Source of the DNA: JBGPBY01 sp041481485
GTDB taxonomy: Bacteria > Acidobacteriota > Terriglobia > 20CM-2-55-15
Assembly (NCBI GenBank): GCA_041481485.1
Contig: JBGPBY010000008.1
Coordinates: forward strand, 1-34,145
Reading direction: 5' to 3'
Length of the DNA: 34,145 nt
The notes under the pieces are model-generated. The model saw only the letters and a list, made by a program, of their open reading frames with translations. It ran no database searches and had not been told where the DNA came from. Below, piece by piece: positions 7,665 to 15,584 of the stretch; position 1 is the stretch's first letter; the number at the start of each line of letters is the position of its first letter. A program made the position numbers and the translations under genes.

Positions 7665-7732
7665 AAGTATGGGCACCCTCACTTTGCTTTTTTGCTTTTG
7701 GGGCCTTGAGGAAGTATGGTTGCCCGCACTTT
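7665..7732. repeat. Imperfect direct repeat before the zinc-ribbon gene
   Basis: Two 21-nt copies at 7665-7685 and 7712-7732 share 17 of 21 positions (both start AAGTATGG and end CACTTT), 47 nt apart. The second copy abuts the ATG at 7733. This may be a regulator-binding site or the trace of a small duplication. Confidence 0.4.
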
Positions 7733-8587
7733 ATGGACATTGAATGGTTAGGCATCAAGCTCGATGGTTCGGCAGCACAGAAGGCTGTAGAACCTTTTGA
7801 GGATCGGCCGCAGCCAGAACCTATTGACTCAAGGAAGGCCGAGTGCCCGTGTTGCCGTGGGGCTCTGAAGAAGATTCCAGGCTCGAAGACGAAGTGCCCG
7901 CACTGTGGCGAATTCATATTTGTACGGACGCGTCCGCAAGATCGATCGAGAGTTCTCGTCAGTGCCGCGGGAGCCTGCCATATCGCTGAAGATTGGGATG
8001 TGCTCAGGGATGTCCGTGAGCCGGATTTTCGATATCTCGTGACGAAGGCAGAGGTCGACAGTGAACGGGAGCGGCTCAGGCGGAAGGCCGTGAGTATGGA
8101 TCCCACCGACGACGAAGTGAAATGGGCGCTACTCGAGAAAATGGCCGCCAAAGACGAAGCTGAAAACAAATGGGGCCTCGCCAGGAATGGCTACATGCTG
8201 ATGGCTGATTTTCTGGTGAGGCGCTGGAAGCTTGCTGACGCATTGACCCTGTATCTCCACGTCTGTGCCCTGGATTTGAACGGTCCACAAAACCTGGACA
8301 GTCTTTCGCAAGACTTACCGCCGTTTGATCCTGCTACTGCTTTCCTGGCTCCAGCCGTCGTCGATCATGTCAGAGTAATCGCAAAAAAGTTGAAACTCTC
8401 AATGGATGATGTACGGGCGCTTTTTGTGAGATTTTCCTCGGCAAAGGGCTATCCTGTGACTCCGAGAAAGAGTGTCGAGGTTCTAATCCTCGCGCTTGAA
8501 AACAAGATTGATCTTAACGATCAGCCGCATTGCGACAGGCAAATTCGCGCTTTGCTGGCCGCCGAGACGCCCGGGCTGCTCTGCTAA
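7733..8587 (+). CDS. Zinc-ribbon protein of unknown function
   Basis: A 284-residue protein from the ATG at 7733. The frame is open upstream to 7640, but only through a TTG and without a ribosome-binding site; the chosen start also lacks a strong one. Near residues 38-60 the sequence AECPCCRGALKKIPG...KCPHCGEF has two CxxC pairs, a zinc ribbon likely to be structural or to bind nucleic acid or protein. The remainder is helical and charged, with a TPR-like stretch (EMAAKDEAENKWGLARNGY-like, then ADALTLYLHVCAL). No signal peptide or membrane helix. The next gene starts 15 nt downstream. I do not recognise the full-length family. It lies at the end of the phage-like region and could be cargo. 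Confidence 0.55.
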   Translation: MDIEWLGIKLDGSAAQKAVEPFEDRPQPEPIDSRKAECPCCRGALKKIPGSKTKCPHCGEFIFVRTRPQDRSRVLVSAAGACHIAEDWDVLRDVREPDFRYLVTKAEVDSERERLRRKAVSMDPTDDEVKWALLEKMAAKDEAENKWGLARNGYMLMADFLVRRWKLADALTLYLHVCALDLNGPQNLDSLSQDLPPFDPATAFLAPAVVDHVRVIAKKLKLSMDDVRALFVRFSSAKGYPVTPRKSVEVLILALENKIDLNDQPHCDRQIRALLAAETPGLLC

Positions 8588-8602
8588 GCCGACCGTGAAT
8601 AC

Positions 8603-8887
8603 ATGAAACTCTTCCGCTACCGCAAGCCCTCCATGAAAACCGTCCTGGGTGTCACCAAGGCGAAGAAGCAAATCAAGAAAGACCTGGGCATCACTGCCGC
8701 CATGAAACCGTTCCGGTTCTGGGGTAACACCAAACGGAAGGTGAAGCGCGATCTCGGGTACTACAGTCCTGTAGGGAAGGTCCTGCGAAACGGTCTGCCG
8801 CGGCCGGGAGGGTGCCTCCTGACGATCCTTGCGGTACTGCTCTTGATTGCAGTTGCGGCCGCAGCGATCGCTGTGATTTTGATTTAA
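8603..8887 (+). CDS. Basic small protein with tandem motif and C-terminal membrane anchor
   Basis: A 94-residue protein, 15 nt after the zinc-ribbon gene. Residues 1-70 are very basic and contain two related units: VTKAKKQIKKDLGITAAMKP and NTKRKVKRDLGYYSPVGKV. The last 25 residues (starting CLLTILAVLLLIAV) are a single hydrophobic helix running to the C-terminus, as in a tail-anchored protein with its basic domain in the cytoplasm. Together these suggest a membrane-tethered nucleic-acid- or lipid-contacting protein, but no function can be assigned. The start has only a weak ribosome-binding site. It could be co-translated with the preceding gene. Confidence 0.55.
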   Translation: MKLFRYRKPSMKTVLGVTKAKKQIKKDLGITAAMKPFRFWGNTKRKVKRDLGYYSPVGKVLRNGLPRPGGCLLTILAVLLLIAVAAAAIAVILI

Positions 8888-8911
8888 GGAATCTCAAATT
8901 TCCGACGATAA

Positions 8912-8931
8912 GGCATTTCAGGGCATTTCAG
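8912..8931. repeat. Perfect 10-bp tandem duplication
   Basis: GGCATTTCAG occurs twice head to tail in the 161-bp non-coding stretch between the last phage-like gene and the 3' end of the tRNA gene. Apart from an 8-bp hairpin (GCCGATTT...AAATCGGC, about 8990-9015) I see no other structure there. Confidence 0.4.
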
Positions 8932-9048
8932 AAAGCAAGACGCGAACCTGAGCGGTTTCCCCACCGTTGCCCCAGTGGGTTTTCGGCCGATTTTTCAACC
9001 ACCCTGGAAATCGGCTGGAATCCGCTCCAGTCGTGGGTTCTAGCGGAA

Positions 9049-9121
9049 AGCCGGCGAGCAGACTTGAACTGCTGGCCTGCTGATTACGAATCAGCTGCTC
9101 TACCAACTGAGCTACGCCGGC
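9049..9121 (-). tRNA. tRNA-Thr, anticodon CGT
   Basis: Read on the minus strand, the cloverleaf is complete: a 7-bp perfect acceptor stem (GCCGGCG/CGCCGGC), a D arm GCTC...GAGC with AGTTGGTA loop, an anticodon stem GCTGA/TCAGC with loop TTCGTAA (anticodon CGT, codon ACG), a five-base variable loop, and a T arm AGCAG/CTGCT with loop TTCAAGT. The length is 73 nt including the discriminator base. CCA is not encoded. Its 3' end points to the phage-like region. A terminator-like hairpin with seven U residues ends exactly at its 5' base. Confidence 0.95.
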
Positions 9122-9151
9122 AAAAAAATGCTCACCCCGGTGGGGTGAGCA
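9122..9151 (-). terminator. Intrinsic terminator-like hairpin directly 5' of the tRNA
   Basis: On the minus strand a perfect 10-bp stem (TGCTCACCCC / GGGGTGAGCA, loop ACC) is followed by seven T residues that abut the tRNA 5' end. This is the classical layout of a rho-independent terminator reading leftwards. It lies between a strong promoter and the tRNA it would be expected to drive. Confidence 0.75.
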
Positions 9152-9205
9152 GTAGTCGTAAAGAGAAAAGAATTGTTGGGCCGCAAAGCGGTCCCAAGCT
9201 CCAGT
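9122..9205 (-). ncRNA. Candidate short leader RNA or sRNA upstream of tRNA-Thr
   Basis: Between a strong minus-strand promoter (9212-9240) and the terminator-like hairpin lies an 80-nt segment with no ORF. It can form two hairpins: GGGACCGC/GCGGCCC with an A bulge (9178-9195) and the terminator stem. If the terminator works, the promoter makes an 80-nt RNA ending in U residues, and the tRNA is expressed only by readthrough. Alternatively the segment is a processed tRNA leader. Sequence evidence is structural only. Confidence 0.4.
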
Positions 9206-9211
9206 GGCTTA

Positions 9212-9240
9212 AATTTAAATAGGGGGGTAGGGGTTGTCAA
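9212..9240 (-). promoter_or_regulatory. Sigma70-type promoter for tRNA-Thr leader
   Basis: On the minus strand a consensus TTGACA (9240-9235) is separated by 17 nt from TAAATT (9217-9212). It is preceded by an A/T-rich UP-like stretch (AAATTAATTCG). The predicted transcription start is near 9205. Confidence 0.7.
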
Positions 9241-9312
9241 CGAATTAATTTCCCGGTCCATCAAAGCATTCAGTCCGTTGCGGTTACTCGGCCATGAGTT
9301 TTTCGGGCAACA

Positions 9313-10389
9313 TTATTCGTTGAGTTCCTTCCGTATAAGTCCTTGATCCAGCTTGAGTTGGATGATTTCCATATCCGTTGCCCGGTCAAAAACGCGATCC
9401 GGGAAACTTTTTTTCATCCAAATTCGAAAGCCTCCCAGACTGAGTCCGGCGATCAGGCAGGCACCCAGAAGCAAACCAATAAACGTGAAGATTGTGACGA
9501 TCAGCGGACCTAATCCGAGACCCGGTTGCGGTTCATCCCACATCACAACGGATTCGTAGTGCACCTGATCCATCACCACTTGAGCAATCGATGCATCCGA
9601 TGTGCCCGTGACAATCGCGAGAAGCGGACCAATCCTCTTTTGAGTTACGGCATCGGGCTTTGAAGTCGAGTTTGAAATCTGATCCGCATACTTCTTCGCC
9701 AACTGCTGTGTCGGGTACGACACAAGGAACAGGTGAATTGCTTTTCCGTTGATTCGATAATCCGCTGCTGCCACTTCCGCACTGTCATCGAAACCAATAT
9801 CGGAGGCATTCAAGCCCTCCACTCTGGGCAAATCGGAAGCCGATAAAATGTATTCTTCGCTGCCTGCGACAAGATTCGCGACAGGAAGGTGATTTGCAAT
9901 CGATGGCCGTGGCGAATGACCAACGATCTGTTGGGAAAGCCTTTCCGCCAACGTATCCATTGCACGGGCGTCACCTTCGAGTCGGACGACGTACCGAGAT
10001 TGCCAGAAGTAACGACGGTTTCCTGCCTGGAAACTCTCGGCTCCAGCAGAAGTTGGCAACACCGCAGTCGCTTCCGTTTTGCGCCGAATCGTGAAGAATC
10101 CATATGCCGATGCAGGGTGCACAAGTTGAAATAATGTGGCCCGCACCGTTCCAAATGGGGTGTGCCAGGCTTGTACGGTCACTCCGTCGACTCCGTACAG
10201 GCGAAGACTGGGTGCCAGTACAGGATCGAACTGATCGACGCTGGACTCGTTATACGACGCCGGCTTGCCAGCGGCAGTCCAGCCAGGAAGAGCGTCCACG
10301 CTCTGAACCAGGGCGCCGCGTTCCTGTGCCTGGACCATCACGCTGATAATGAGAATTAGAAGAATGCTTTGGAGAAGATTTCGAATCAT
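9313..10389 (-). CDS. DUF6599-like secreted/membrane protein
   Basis: A 358-residue protein from the ATG at 10389, which begins with a typical signal peptide (MIRNLLQSILLILIISVMVQ, then AQ). A TTG at 10419 could add 10 residues. The mature part resembles the DUF6599 proteins of Acidobacteriota: a domain about residues 30-170 with VDQFDPVLAPSLRLYGVDG and a FFTIRRK segment, then a second domain to about residue 275. A membrane helix (GPLIVTIFTFIGLLLGACLI) lies near residues 292-315, followed by a charged cytoplasmic tail. This predicts a large periplasmic part anchored near its C-terminus. Function unknown. It follows the cell-wall amidase gene by 36 nt (6 nt if the TTG is used), so it is last in the recX-alaS operon and may serve the envelope. 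Confidence 0.7.
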   Translation of the reverse strand: MIRNLLQSILLILIISVMVQAQERGALVQSVDALPGWTAAGKPASYNESSVDQFDPVLAPSLRLYGVDGVTVQAWHTPFGTVRATLFQLVHPASAYGFFTIRRKTEATAVLPTSAGAESFQAGNRRYFWQSRYVVRLEGDARAMDTLAERLSQQIVGHSPRPSIANHLPVANLVAGSEEYILSASDLPRVEGLNASDIGFDDSAEVAAADYRINGKAIHLFLVSYPTQQLAKKYADQISNSTSKPDAVTQKRIGPLLAIVTGTSDASIAQVVMDQVHYESVVMWDEPQPGLGLGPLIVTIFTFIGLLLGACLIAGLSLGGFRIWMKKSFPDRVFDRATDMEIIQLKLDQGLIRKELNE

Positions 10390-10425
10390 TTTTGCAACAG
10401 CACTGCGAGAGACAATCAACCGCGG

Positions 10426-12141
10426 TCAGTTTTTGTCGATTGTTTTCGCAGTTTTGAGGCTGCTGAGAGTATCTGCGTAAGATCTTACACCGCGGAGGAG
10501 GGACTCGGCAATCTGTTGCCGGTACTCTGGAGTTTTGAGTGATTTTTCTTCGTCCGGATTGCTGATAAAGCTGATCTCCGCAAGGACGGCGGGCATGTTC
10601 GCCCCGATCAACACCAGGAACGGCGCCTGTTTCACACCCCGGTCCGGTCCGAAGTCCTTGCTTCGGGACATTGAAGACTGCACACGCTGCGCCAATTCAC
10701 GGGACTCATCGACCTTGTCTCTCAGGACGATTTTCTTGACGAGATCTCCAAGTTCATGAACCGACCGATCCGAAGACGCGTTTTCGCGGGCGGCCGTGTC
10801 CATGGAATCCTGGGAAGTCGTGAAGTTCAGAAAGAATGTTTCGACGCCACGCACTGTTTTCGAGTTGCTGGAATTCGCGTGAATCGAAATGAACAAATCC
10901 GCGTTCTGCTGATTTGCAAATGCCGTTCGGGTTTCCAGCGGCACGAAGGTATCGTCGGTTCGTGTCATCACGACCTCTGCGCCAACCTGGCTTTCAATGA
11001 GTTCCTTGAGCCGCATTGCCACGTCGAGAACGAGTTCCTTTTCCATGTAACCGGATGGTCCGATGCTACCGGTATCATGACCGCCATGGCCGGCGTCGAT
11101 AACCACGCGGCCGACTTTCAATCCCAGGCCCCGAATCAGGGATCGATTGCCTTGAGAAGAACGCTGGGCCGTCGAAGCCATCTGTGGCGCGGAATCTGGA
11201 GCCTTTGCTGGCGGTAAAGCCTTCGTGGTGGCGGACGGTTTTGGTGCAACTGTCGATGCCGTGGAAGGCGATGACTGCTTTGTTGCAGGAGACGCGGGAG
11301 GAACAGATTCGGTGATTCGCCGCGGAGGCGCGTCCGCCGATGCCGGATTTTCGCCCTCCCCCAATACATCGATAACCAGCCGGTTGGGATCGCGAAGTGT
11401 AAACGATGTCGCACGAAGAATTGAATTGACGTCGAGGACGATCCGAACGGTGCCTGCTTCATTTTGTCCGATTCGAATCTTCTGCAGCAGGCCGGAATTG
11501 ACGGTCAAGACTTTGTTCACCAGGCTGGGAGCAAGCCGGGCGTGCGCAATATCGATGAAGACGCGGTCCGGGGATTTCGCCTCTCCCTGCTTAAATGAAA
11601 TTTCGCCACCGAGATCCACGACGACACGAACGGACTTGTCGGCTTCCCAGTACTTGATATTTTCGATCGTTACGGCTCCGCCGGTTTTCGCTTCCGATTT
11701 CACATCGGTCTTTGTCTCTGCCCGGACTTCCGGTGTGGAAGAAACTGCGTCCGCTCCGTTCAGGCGTGCAATGTCCCGGGTAGCCGCGGCCTTGAACGGA
11801 CTTTGTGGGTACTCGCGCACAAGGAACGTTAAGGCTTTCACCGCTGCCGAATAGTCCTTGATGCCTTCATACAAACGCGCGACGGCAACCAGTGCATCGT
11901 CGGCGTAGCTCGTATGTGGAGTGATGAGATAAACGCGTTCGTACGCACTGATGACTTTGAGGACTTCACCTTTGGTCTGTCCTGCCGCTGACTTCTCACT
12001 TAAAAGTTTGTTCGCCTGTTGTGCTGCGGTATAGGCATTCGCTGCCTGTTGAAGCAGAGTGCTGTCTGGCGCGGTTTGGGCGCAGATCGCCGACGCACTC
12101 AGAATGATCGTCAAAATTGCTGTTCGGGCTCGATTGACCAT
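10426..12141 (-). CDS. N-acetylmuramoyl-L-alanine amidase with AMIN domain (AmiC-type)
   Basis: A 571-residue secreted amidase that cleaves the bond between MurNAc and the stem peptide in peptidoglycan during cell separation. It has a signal peptide (residues 1-21, ending AICAQ), a TPR-like helical region (about 30-130), an AMIN domain (about 160-265, IENIKYWEADKSVRVVVDL) that in the family targets the enzyme to septal peptidoglycan, a Pro/Ser/Thr/Ala-rich linker, and an Amidase_3 domain (about 342-560). Zinc ligands and catalytic residues are visible: His352 in DAGHGG, Glu367 in YMEKEL, His421 in SIHANS and Glu522 in LAEISFIS. Its start overlaps the stop of the upstream lytic transglycosylase gene by one base, so two peptidoglycan hydrolases are co-expressed. 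The N-terminal TPR part is an addition to the usual AMIN-Amidase_3 layout. Confidence 0.92.
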   Translation of the reverse strand: MVNRARTAILTIILSASAICAQTAPDSTLLQQAANAYTAAQQANKLLSEKSAAGQTKGEVLKVISAYERVYLITPHTSYADDALVAVARLYEGIKDYSAAVKALTFLVREYPQSPFKAAATRDIARLNGADAVSSTPEVRAETKTDVKSEAKTGGAVTIENIKYWEADKSVRVVVDLGGEISFKQGEAKSPDRVFIDIAHARLAPSLVNKVLTVNSGLLQKIRIGQNEAGTVRIVLDVNSILRATSFTLRDPNRLVIDVLGEGENPASADAPPRRITESVPPASPATKQSSPSTASTVAPKPSATTKALPPAKAPDSAPQMASTAQRSSQGNRSLIRGLGLKVGRVVIDAGHGGHDTGSIGPSGYMEKELVLDVAMRLKELIESQVGAEVVMTRTDDTFVPLETRTAFANQQNADLFISIHANSSNSKTVRGVETFFLNFTTSQDSMDTAARENASSDRSVHELGDLVKKIVLRDKVDESRELAQRVQSSMSRSKDFGPDRGVKQAPFLVLIGANMPAVLAEISFISNPDEEKSLKTPEYRQQIAESLLRGVRSYADTLSSLKTAKTIDKN

Positions 12142-12920
12142 TAACGAACTGGATCTAAATTGGAAAAGTGCCTTACACCGCGCTCATCCTTCCAGTTTGA
12201 AACTGGCGGGCTTGGTGGTTCCATGGCCTTATCGGCGGCTGGCGCTGCTTCCGGCAGGCTGGCCGATATTACGGGAATTGTGGAACCCATGATCCTTATG
12301 GGTCGGTTAGGTGTCGCGGGCTTAGTATACGCCGCGCGAATTTTCTGAACGTAGTTACGGGTTTCCGATATTGGCGGAATCTTTCCGAGTCTCGCCACGA
12401 GGTTTTCCCCGGCATTGTAAGCAGCCAGCGACAGGTCGATGTTGCCGTGAAACTTCTCCAGCAGGTATTTGACATACCGGACGCCACCTTCGATGTTCTG
12501 GCGCGGATCGAACAAATCCTGCACTCCGAATCGGCGTCCCGTCTCCGGAATCAATTGCATCAACCCCCGCGCACCTTTCGGCGAAATAGCCTCGGGGTTG
12601 TAGTTCGATTCGGTTTTCATCATGGCATCTATCAAGTCCGGATCCACGCCATTTTTGAAAGAGATGGACTCAATGAGCAGCCGATATGGGCTGGATCCCG
12701 AATATTCGTCCGGTACCGCCGGTCTGGCAGACCCAGGAACGGCGGGCACCTCTGTCTTTGCGGGCACCGGGTCTTCCTTTCCGCCCCAAAAAACAGCAAT
12801 TCGGCCACTCGGACCGTCCTGCCATTGGGGAGTCCCGTCTTCCGCCAACAGGTGCTGAGGTGCACTGCACATTGCCAATGCTCCGCCGGCTACCAGAATC
12901 CTAAAGAGTCGTTTTTGCAT
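12141..12920 (-). CDS. Lytic transglycosylase, SLT domain (MltC/Slt70-type)
   Basis: A 259-residue protein from the ATG at 12920; a TTG at 12944 would add eight residues but gives a worse signal peptide. It has a signal peptide (KRLFRILVAGGALAMCSA) and an SLT catalytic domain at about residues 82-195. Catalytic Glu104 lies in MKTESNYNP, followed by GARGLMQLIPETG and the AYNAG motif of the family. Such enzymes cut the glycan strand of peptidoglycan non-hydrolytically to 1,6-anhydro-MurNAc. The C-terminus ends WKDERGVRHFSNLDP, resembling the small DUF4124 module found on envelope proteins. It lies 27 nt after alaS and overlaps the amidase gene by one base. Confidence 0.9.
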   Translation of the reverse strand: MQKRLFRILVAGGALAMCSAPQHLLAEDGTPQWQDGPSGRIAVFWGGKEDPVPAKTEVPAVPGSARPAVPDEYSGSSPYRLLIESISFKNGVDPDLIDAMMKTESNYNPEAISPKGARGLMQLIPETGRRFGVQDLFDPRQNIEGGVRYVKYLLEKFHGNIDLSLAAYNAGENLVARLGKIPPISETRNYVQKIRAAYTKPATPNRPIRIMGSTIPVISASLPEAAPAADKAMEPPSPPVSNWKDERGVRHFSNLDPVR

Positions 12921-12947
12921 TCCACTACAACCCAAAGTGGTCAATTT

Positions 12948-15584
12948 TCAGGTACCGGCCACGATATTGTACACGGCCTGTAAAGCCTGATCCAATTTCT
13001 CGACGTTTTTCCCGCCAGCCTGGGCAAAATCCGGTCGGCCTCCCCCGCTCCCGCCGACAATTTCCGCGACTTTCTTAATAATGTTGCCGGCGTGGAACTG
13101 CTTTTGGAGGTCCTTCGACACAAATCCGACCAGCGACGCTTTTCCACCCGATGCTACGCCAAGGACAACAACGCCCGAAGCTATTTTTGCGCCGATTTGT
13201 TCCGCCAGTTCACGCAGGACCGCAGGGTCGACCCCATCGAGATGCCCTGTCACGACTGCAGTTCCGTTGATGGTTTTCCGGCCCGCAATCAGATCGTCGA
13301 TGCGGGATCTTGCAGACTTCAGCTTCATGCTTTCCAGTTCGTTTTCCAGCAGTCGCTGCTGCTCGAGCAAGCGAGAGATGGCTCGCGGGATGTCCTGCCG
13401 CGAAGCCCGAAGCGTATGGGCAACATTTCGGATCAGGTCTTCGTCTTCTTCCAGCCGAAGAAACGTCCCCAGCCCGGTTATGGCTTCAATTCGGCGAACC
13501 CCTGCCGCCACGCTGGAATCGCTGAGAATTTTGAACATTCCCACATCGCCGGTCATTCGGGCATGGGTTCCTCCACAAAGCTCCATGCTGACCTCGGGAA
13601 TGCTGACGACACGAACCTGCTGTGCGTACTTTTCACCGAAAAATGCGAGAGCCCCGGCCGAGACCGCCTCAGACATCTCCATCACTTCGGTGCGAAGCGG
13701 AATGTTTTGGAAAACAATGTCATTGATGCGTTCCTCAATCTCCTGGATTTCCCGATCAGTCAGCGGCGCAAAATGGGTATAGTCAAACCGCAGTCGGTCC
13801 GGCGCGACCAGCGAACCGGCCTGTTTGACATGAGTGCCCAGTGAGCTTCGGAGTACTGCCTGCAGGATATGCGTACCGGTATGGTTGGCGACGATGCGCC
13901 GTCGCCGATCTCCATCGACTTCAGCCTGAACTTCGTCCCCGACACGCAGCGTTCCATGCGTGAGCTTGGATTTGTGAACAACGACGCCTCGAATCGGTGA
14001 ATACGTGTCGATGACGGTGACCAGCCCTGATGAGGATGTCAACGTCCCCGTATCTCCAACCTGGCCGCCGGACTCCGCGTAAAATGGTGTCTGATCCAGC
14101 ACAATTGAGGCCTCGTCGCGATCCGCCCGAATCGAATCCACAGGAACGCCATCCTTGAGTATCCCAAGAACTCGGCTGGTTGCGCGAAGGACCTGGTAGC
14201 CAAGGAAAGTCGTACCGCCAAGGGCCAGGAATCTCTGAAACTCCGGATTGGCGCCGCTGTCGTCACCTTTCCAGCTTTGGCGGGCGCGTTCACGTTGCCG
14301 TTCGAGTTCGAGATGGAATCCTTCCATATCGACCTTCATGGCCTTCTCATCGGCAATCTCCGTTGTGAAGTCGAGCGGAAGGCCAAACGTGTCGTAAAGT
14401 TTGAAGACTTCGGGCCCGGGAATGATATTTTTCCCCGCCCTGGAGAGTTCCGCAATCAGTCCTTCGAGTTTTTCGAGCCCGACTGTGACCATGGATGCAA
14501 AGCGATCCTCTTCCGCCTTAATCACCCGCATCACGTATTCCCGCGTTTTGAGCAGTTCGGGATATGCGTCCTTCATCATGTCGGTCACAAATCCGGACAG
14601 CTCGTGAAGAAATGCGCCCTTGTAACCGAGCAGCGTGCCCTGGCGAATTCCACGCCGCATAATTTTCCGGAGGACATAGCCGCGGCCATCGTTTGCCGGT
14701 ACGATCCCGTCGCTGATCAAAAACGTGGATGCCTTGACATGATCGGCAATGATCTGGAGAGAAACGTCGGAGCTTGCGGACACGCCGATTTTCGTTCCAA
14801 GAATCTCAGCAGCGCGTTCCATGATCGGCCGAAGGAGATCCGTTTCAAAATTGCTGATCTTTCCCTGGAGAACGACGGCCATCCGTTCCAGCCCCATACC
14901 CGTATCAATCGAAGGTTTGGGAAGAGGGGCGAGATGACCTTCCTGGTCCCGGTCGAACTGCATGAAAACCAGGTTGCAGATTTCGACATAGCGGCCGCAC
15001 TCGCATGGAAACGAGCAGTTGACATGGCCGAGCTCGCTGGTCCCTGGCCCGAAGTCATAATAGATTTCCGAGCACGGGCCGCAGGGTCCGGTTTCTCCCA
15101 TCTGCCAGAAGTTGTCTTTTTCGTCCATTCGGACGATTCGGTCTCGTGCAACGCCAATCTTTTCAGCCCAGATGTTTTCCGCTTCGTCATCTTCTCGAAA
15201 GACGGTGACCCACAACCGATCCGGAGAAACACCGAAGTCTTTCGTCAGCAATTCCCAGTGGTAGGCAATCGCCTTGTCTTTGAAATAATCGCCGAAGGAA
15301 AAATTACCCAGCATTTCGAAAAACGTCTGGTGCCTTCGTGTATGTCCAACTTCGTCAAGGTCATTGTGTTTTCCGCCGGCGCGCACGCATTTCTGGCAAC
15401 TTGCGGCTGTCGTGTATGGCCGCTGTTCCCGTCCAAGAAACACGTCCTTGAATTGATTCATTCCGGCGTTGATGAAAAGCAAGGTTGGATCTTCCGCCGG
15501 GATCAAGGAAGAACTCTTGACGATCGTGTGCCCGCGGTCTTCGAAAAACTTCAGAAATCGGCGGCGAATTTCATTGCTGTTCAT
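12948..15584 (-). CDS. alaS: Alanine--tRNA ligase
   Basis: An 878-residue enzyme, normal for the family, that charges tRNA-Ala in the cytoplasm and edits misacylated serine and glycine. The start at 15584 (MNSNEIRRRFLKFFEDRGH) is the family-typical one; the frame is open 15 codons further upstream inside recX. Order: class II catalytic core (residues 1-250, with FINAGMNQFKDVFLG and TRRHQTFFEMLGNFSF), tRNA-recognition region, editing domain with zinc residues HTGTH (568-572) and CGGTH (670-674), then the C-terminal DHHA1-like domain with the Gly-rich end VGGSGGGRPDFAQAGG. It overlaps recX by 14 nt, so its translation is likely coupled to recX. Confidence 0.97.
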   Translation of the reverse strand: MNSNEIRRRFLKFFEDRGHTIVKSSSLIPAEDPTLLFINAGMNQFKDVFLGREQRPYTTAASCQKCVRAGGKHNDLDEVGHTRRHQTFFEMLGNFSFGDYFKDKAIAYHWELLTKDFGVSPDRLWVTVFREDDEAENIWAEKIGVARDRIVRMDEKDNFWQMGETGPCGPCSEIYYDFGPGTSELGHVNCSFPCECGRYVEICNLVFMQFDRDQEGHLAPLPKPSIDTGMGLERMAVVLQGKISNFETDLLRPIMERAAEILGTKIGVSASSDVSLQIIADHVKASTFLISDGIVPANDGRGYVLRKIMRRGIRQGTLLGYKGAFLHELSGFVTDMMKDAYPELLKTREYVMRVIKAEEDRFASMVTVGLEKLEGLIAELSRAGKNIIPGPEVFKLYDTFGLPLDFTTEIADEKAMKVDMEGFHLELERQRERARQSWKGDDSGANPEFQRFLALGGTTFLGYQVLRATSRVLGILKDGVPVDSIRADRDEASIVLDQTPFYAESGGQVGDTGTLTSSSGLVTVIDTYSPIRGVVVHKSKLTHGTLRVGDEVQAEVDGDRRRRIVANHTGTHILQAVLRSSLGTHVKQAGSLVAPDRLRFDYTHFAPLTDREIQEIEERINDIVFQNIPLRTEVMEMSEAVSAGALAFFGEKYAQQVRVVSIPEVSMELCGGTHARMTGDVGMFKILSDSSVAAGVRRIEAITGLGTFLRLEEDEDLIRNVAHTLRASRQDIPRAISRLLEQQRLLENELESMKLKSARSRIDDLIAGRKTINGTAVVTGHLDGVDPAVLRELAEQIGAKIASGVVVLGVASGGKASLVGFVSKDLQKQFHAGNIIKKVAEIVGGSGGGRPDFAQAGGKNVEKLDQALQAVYNIVAGT

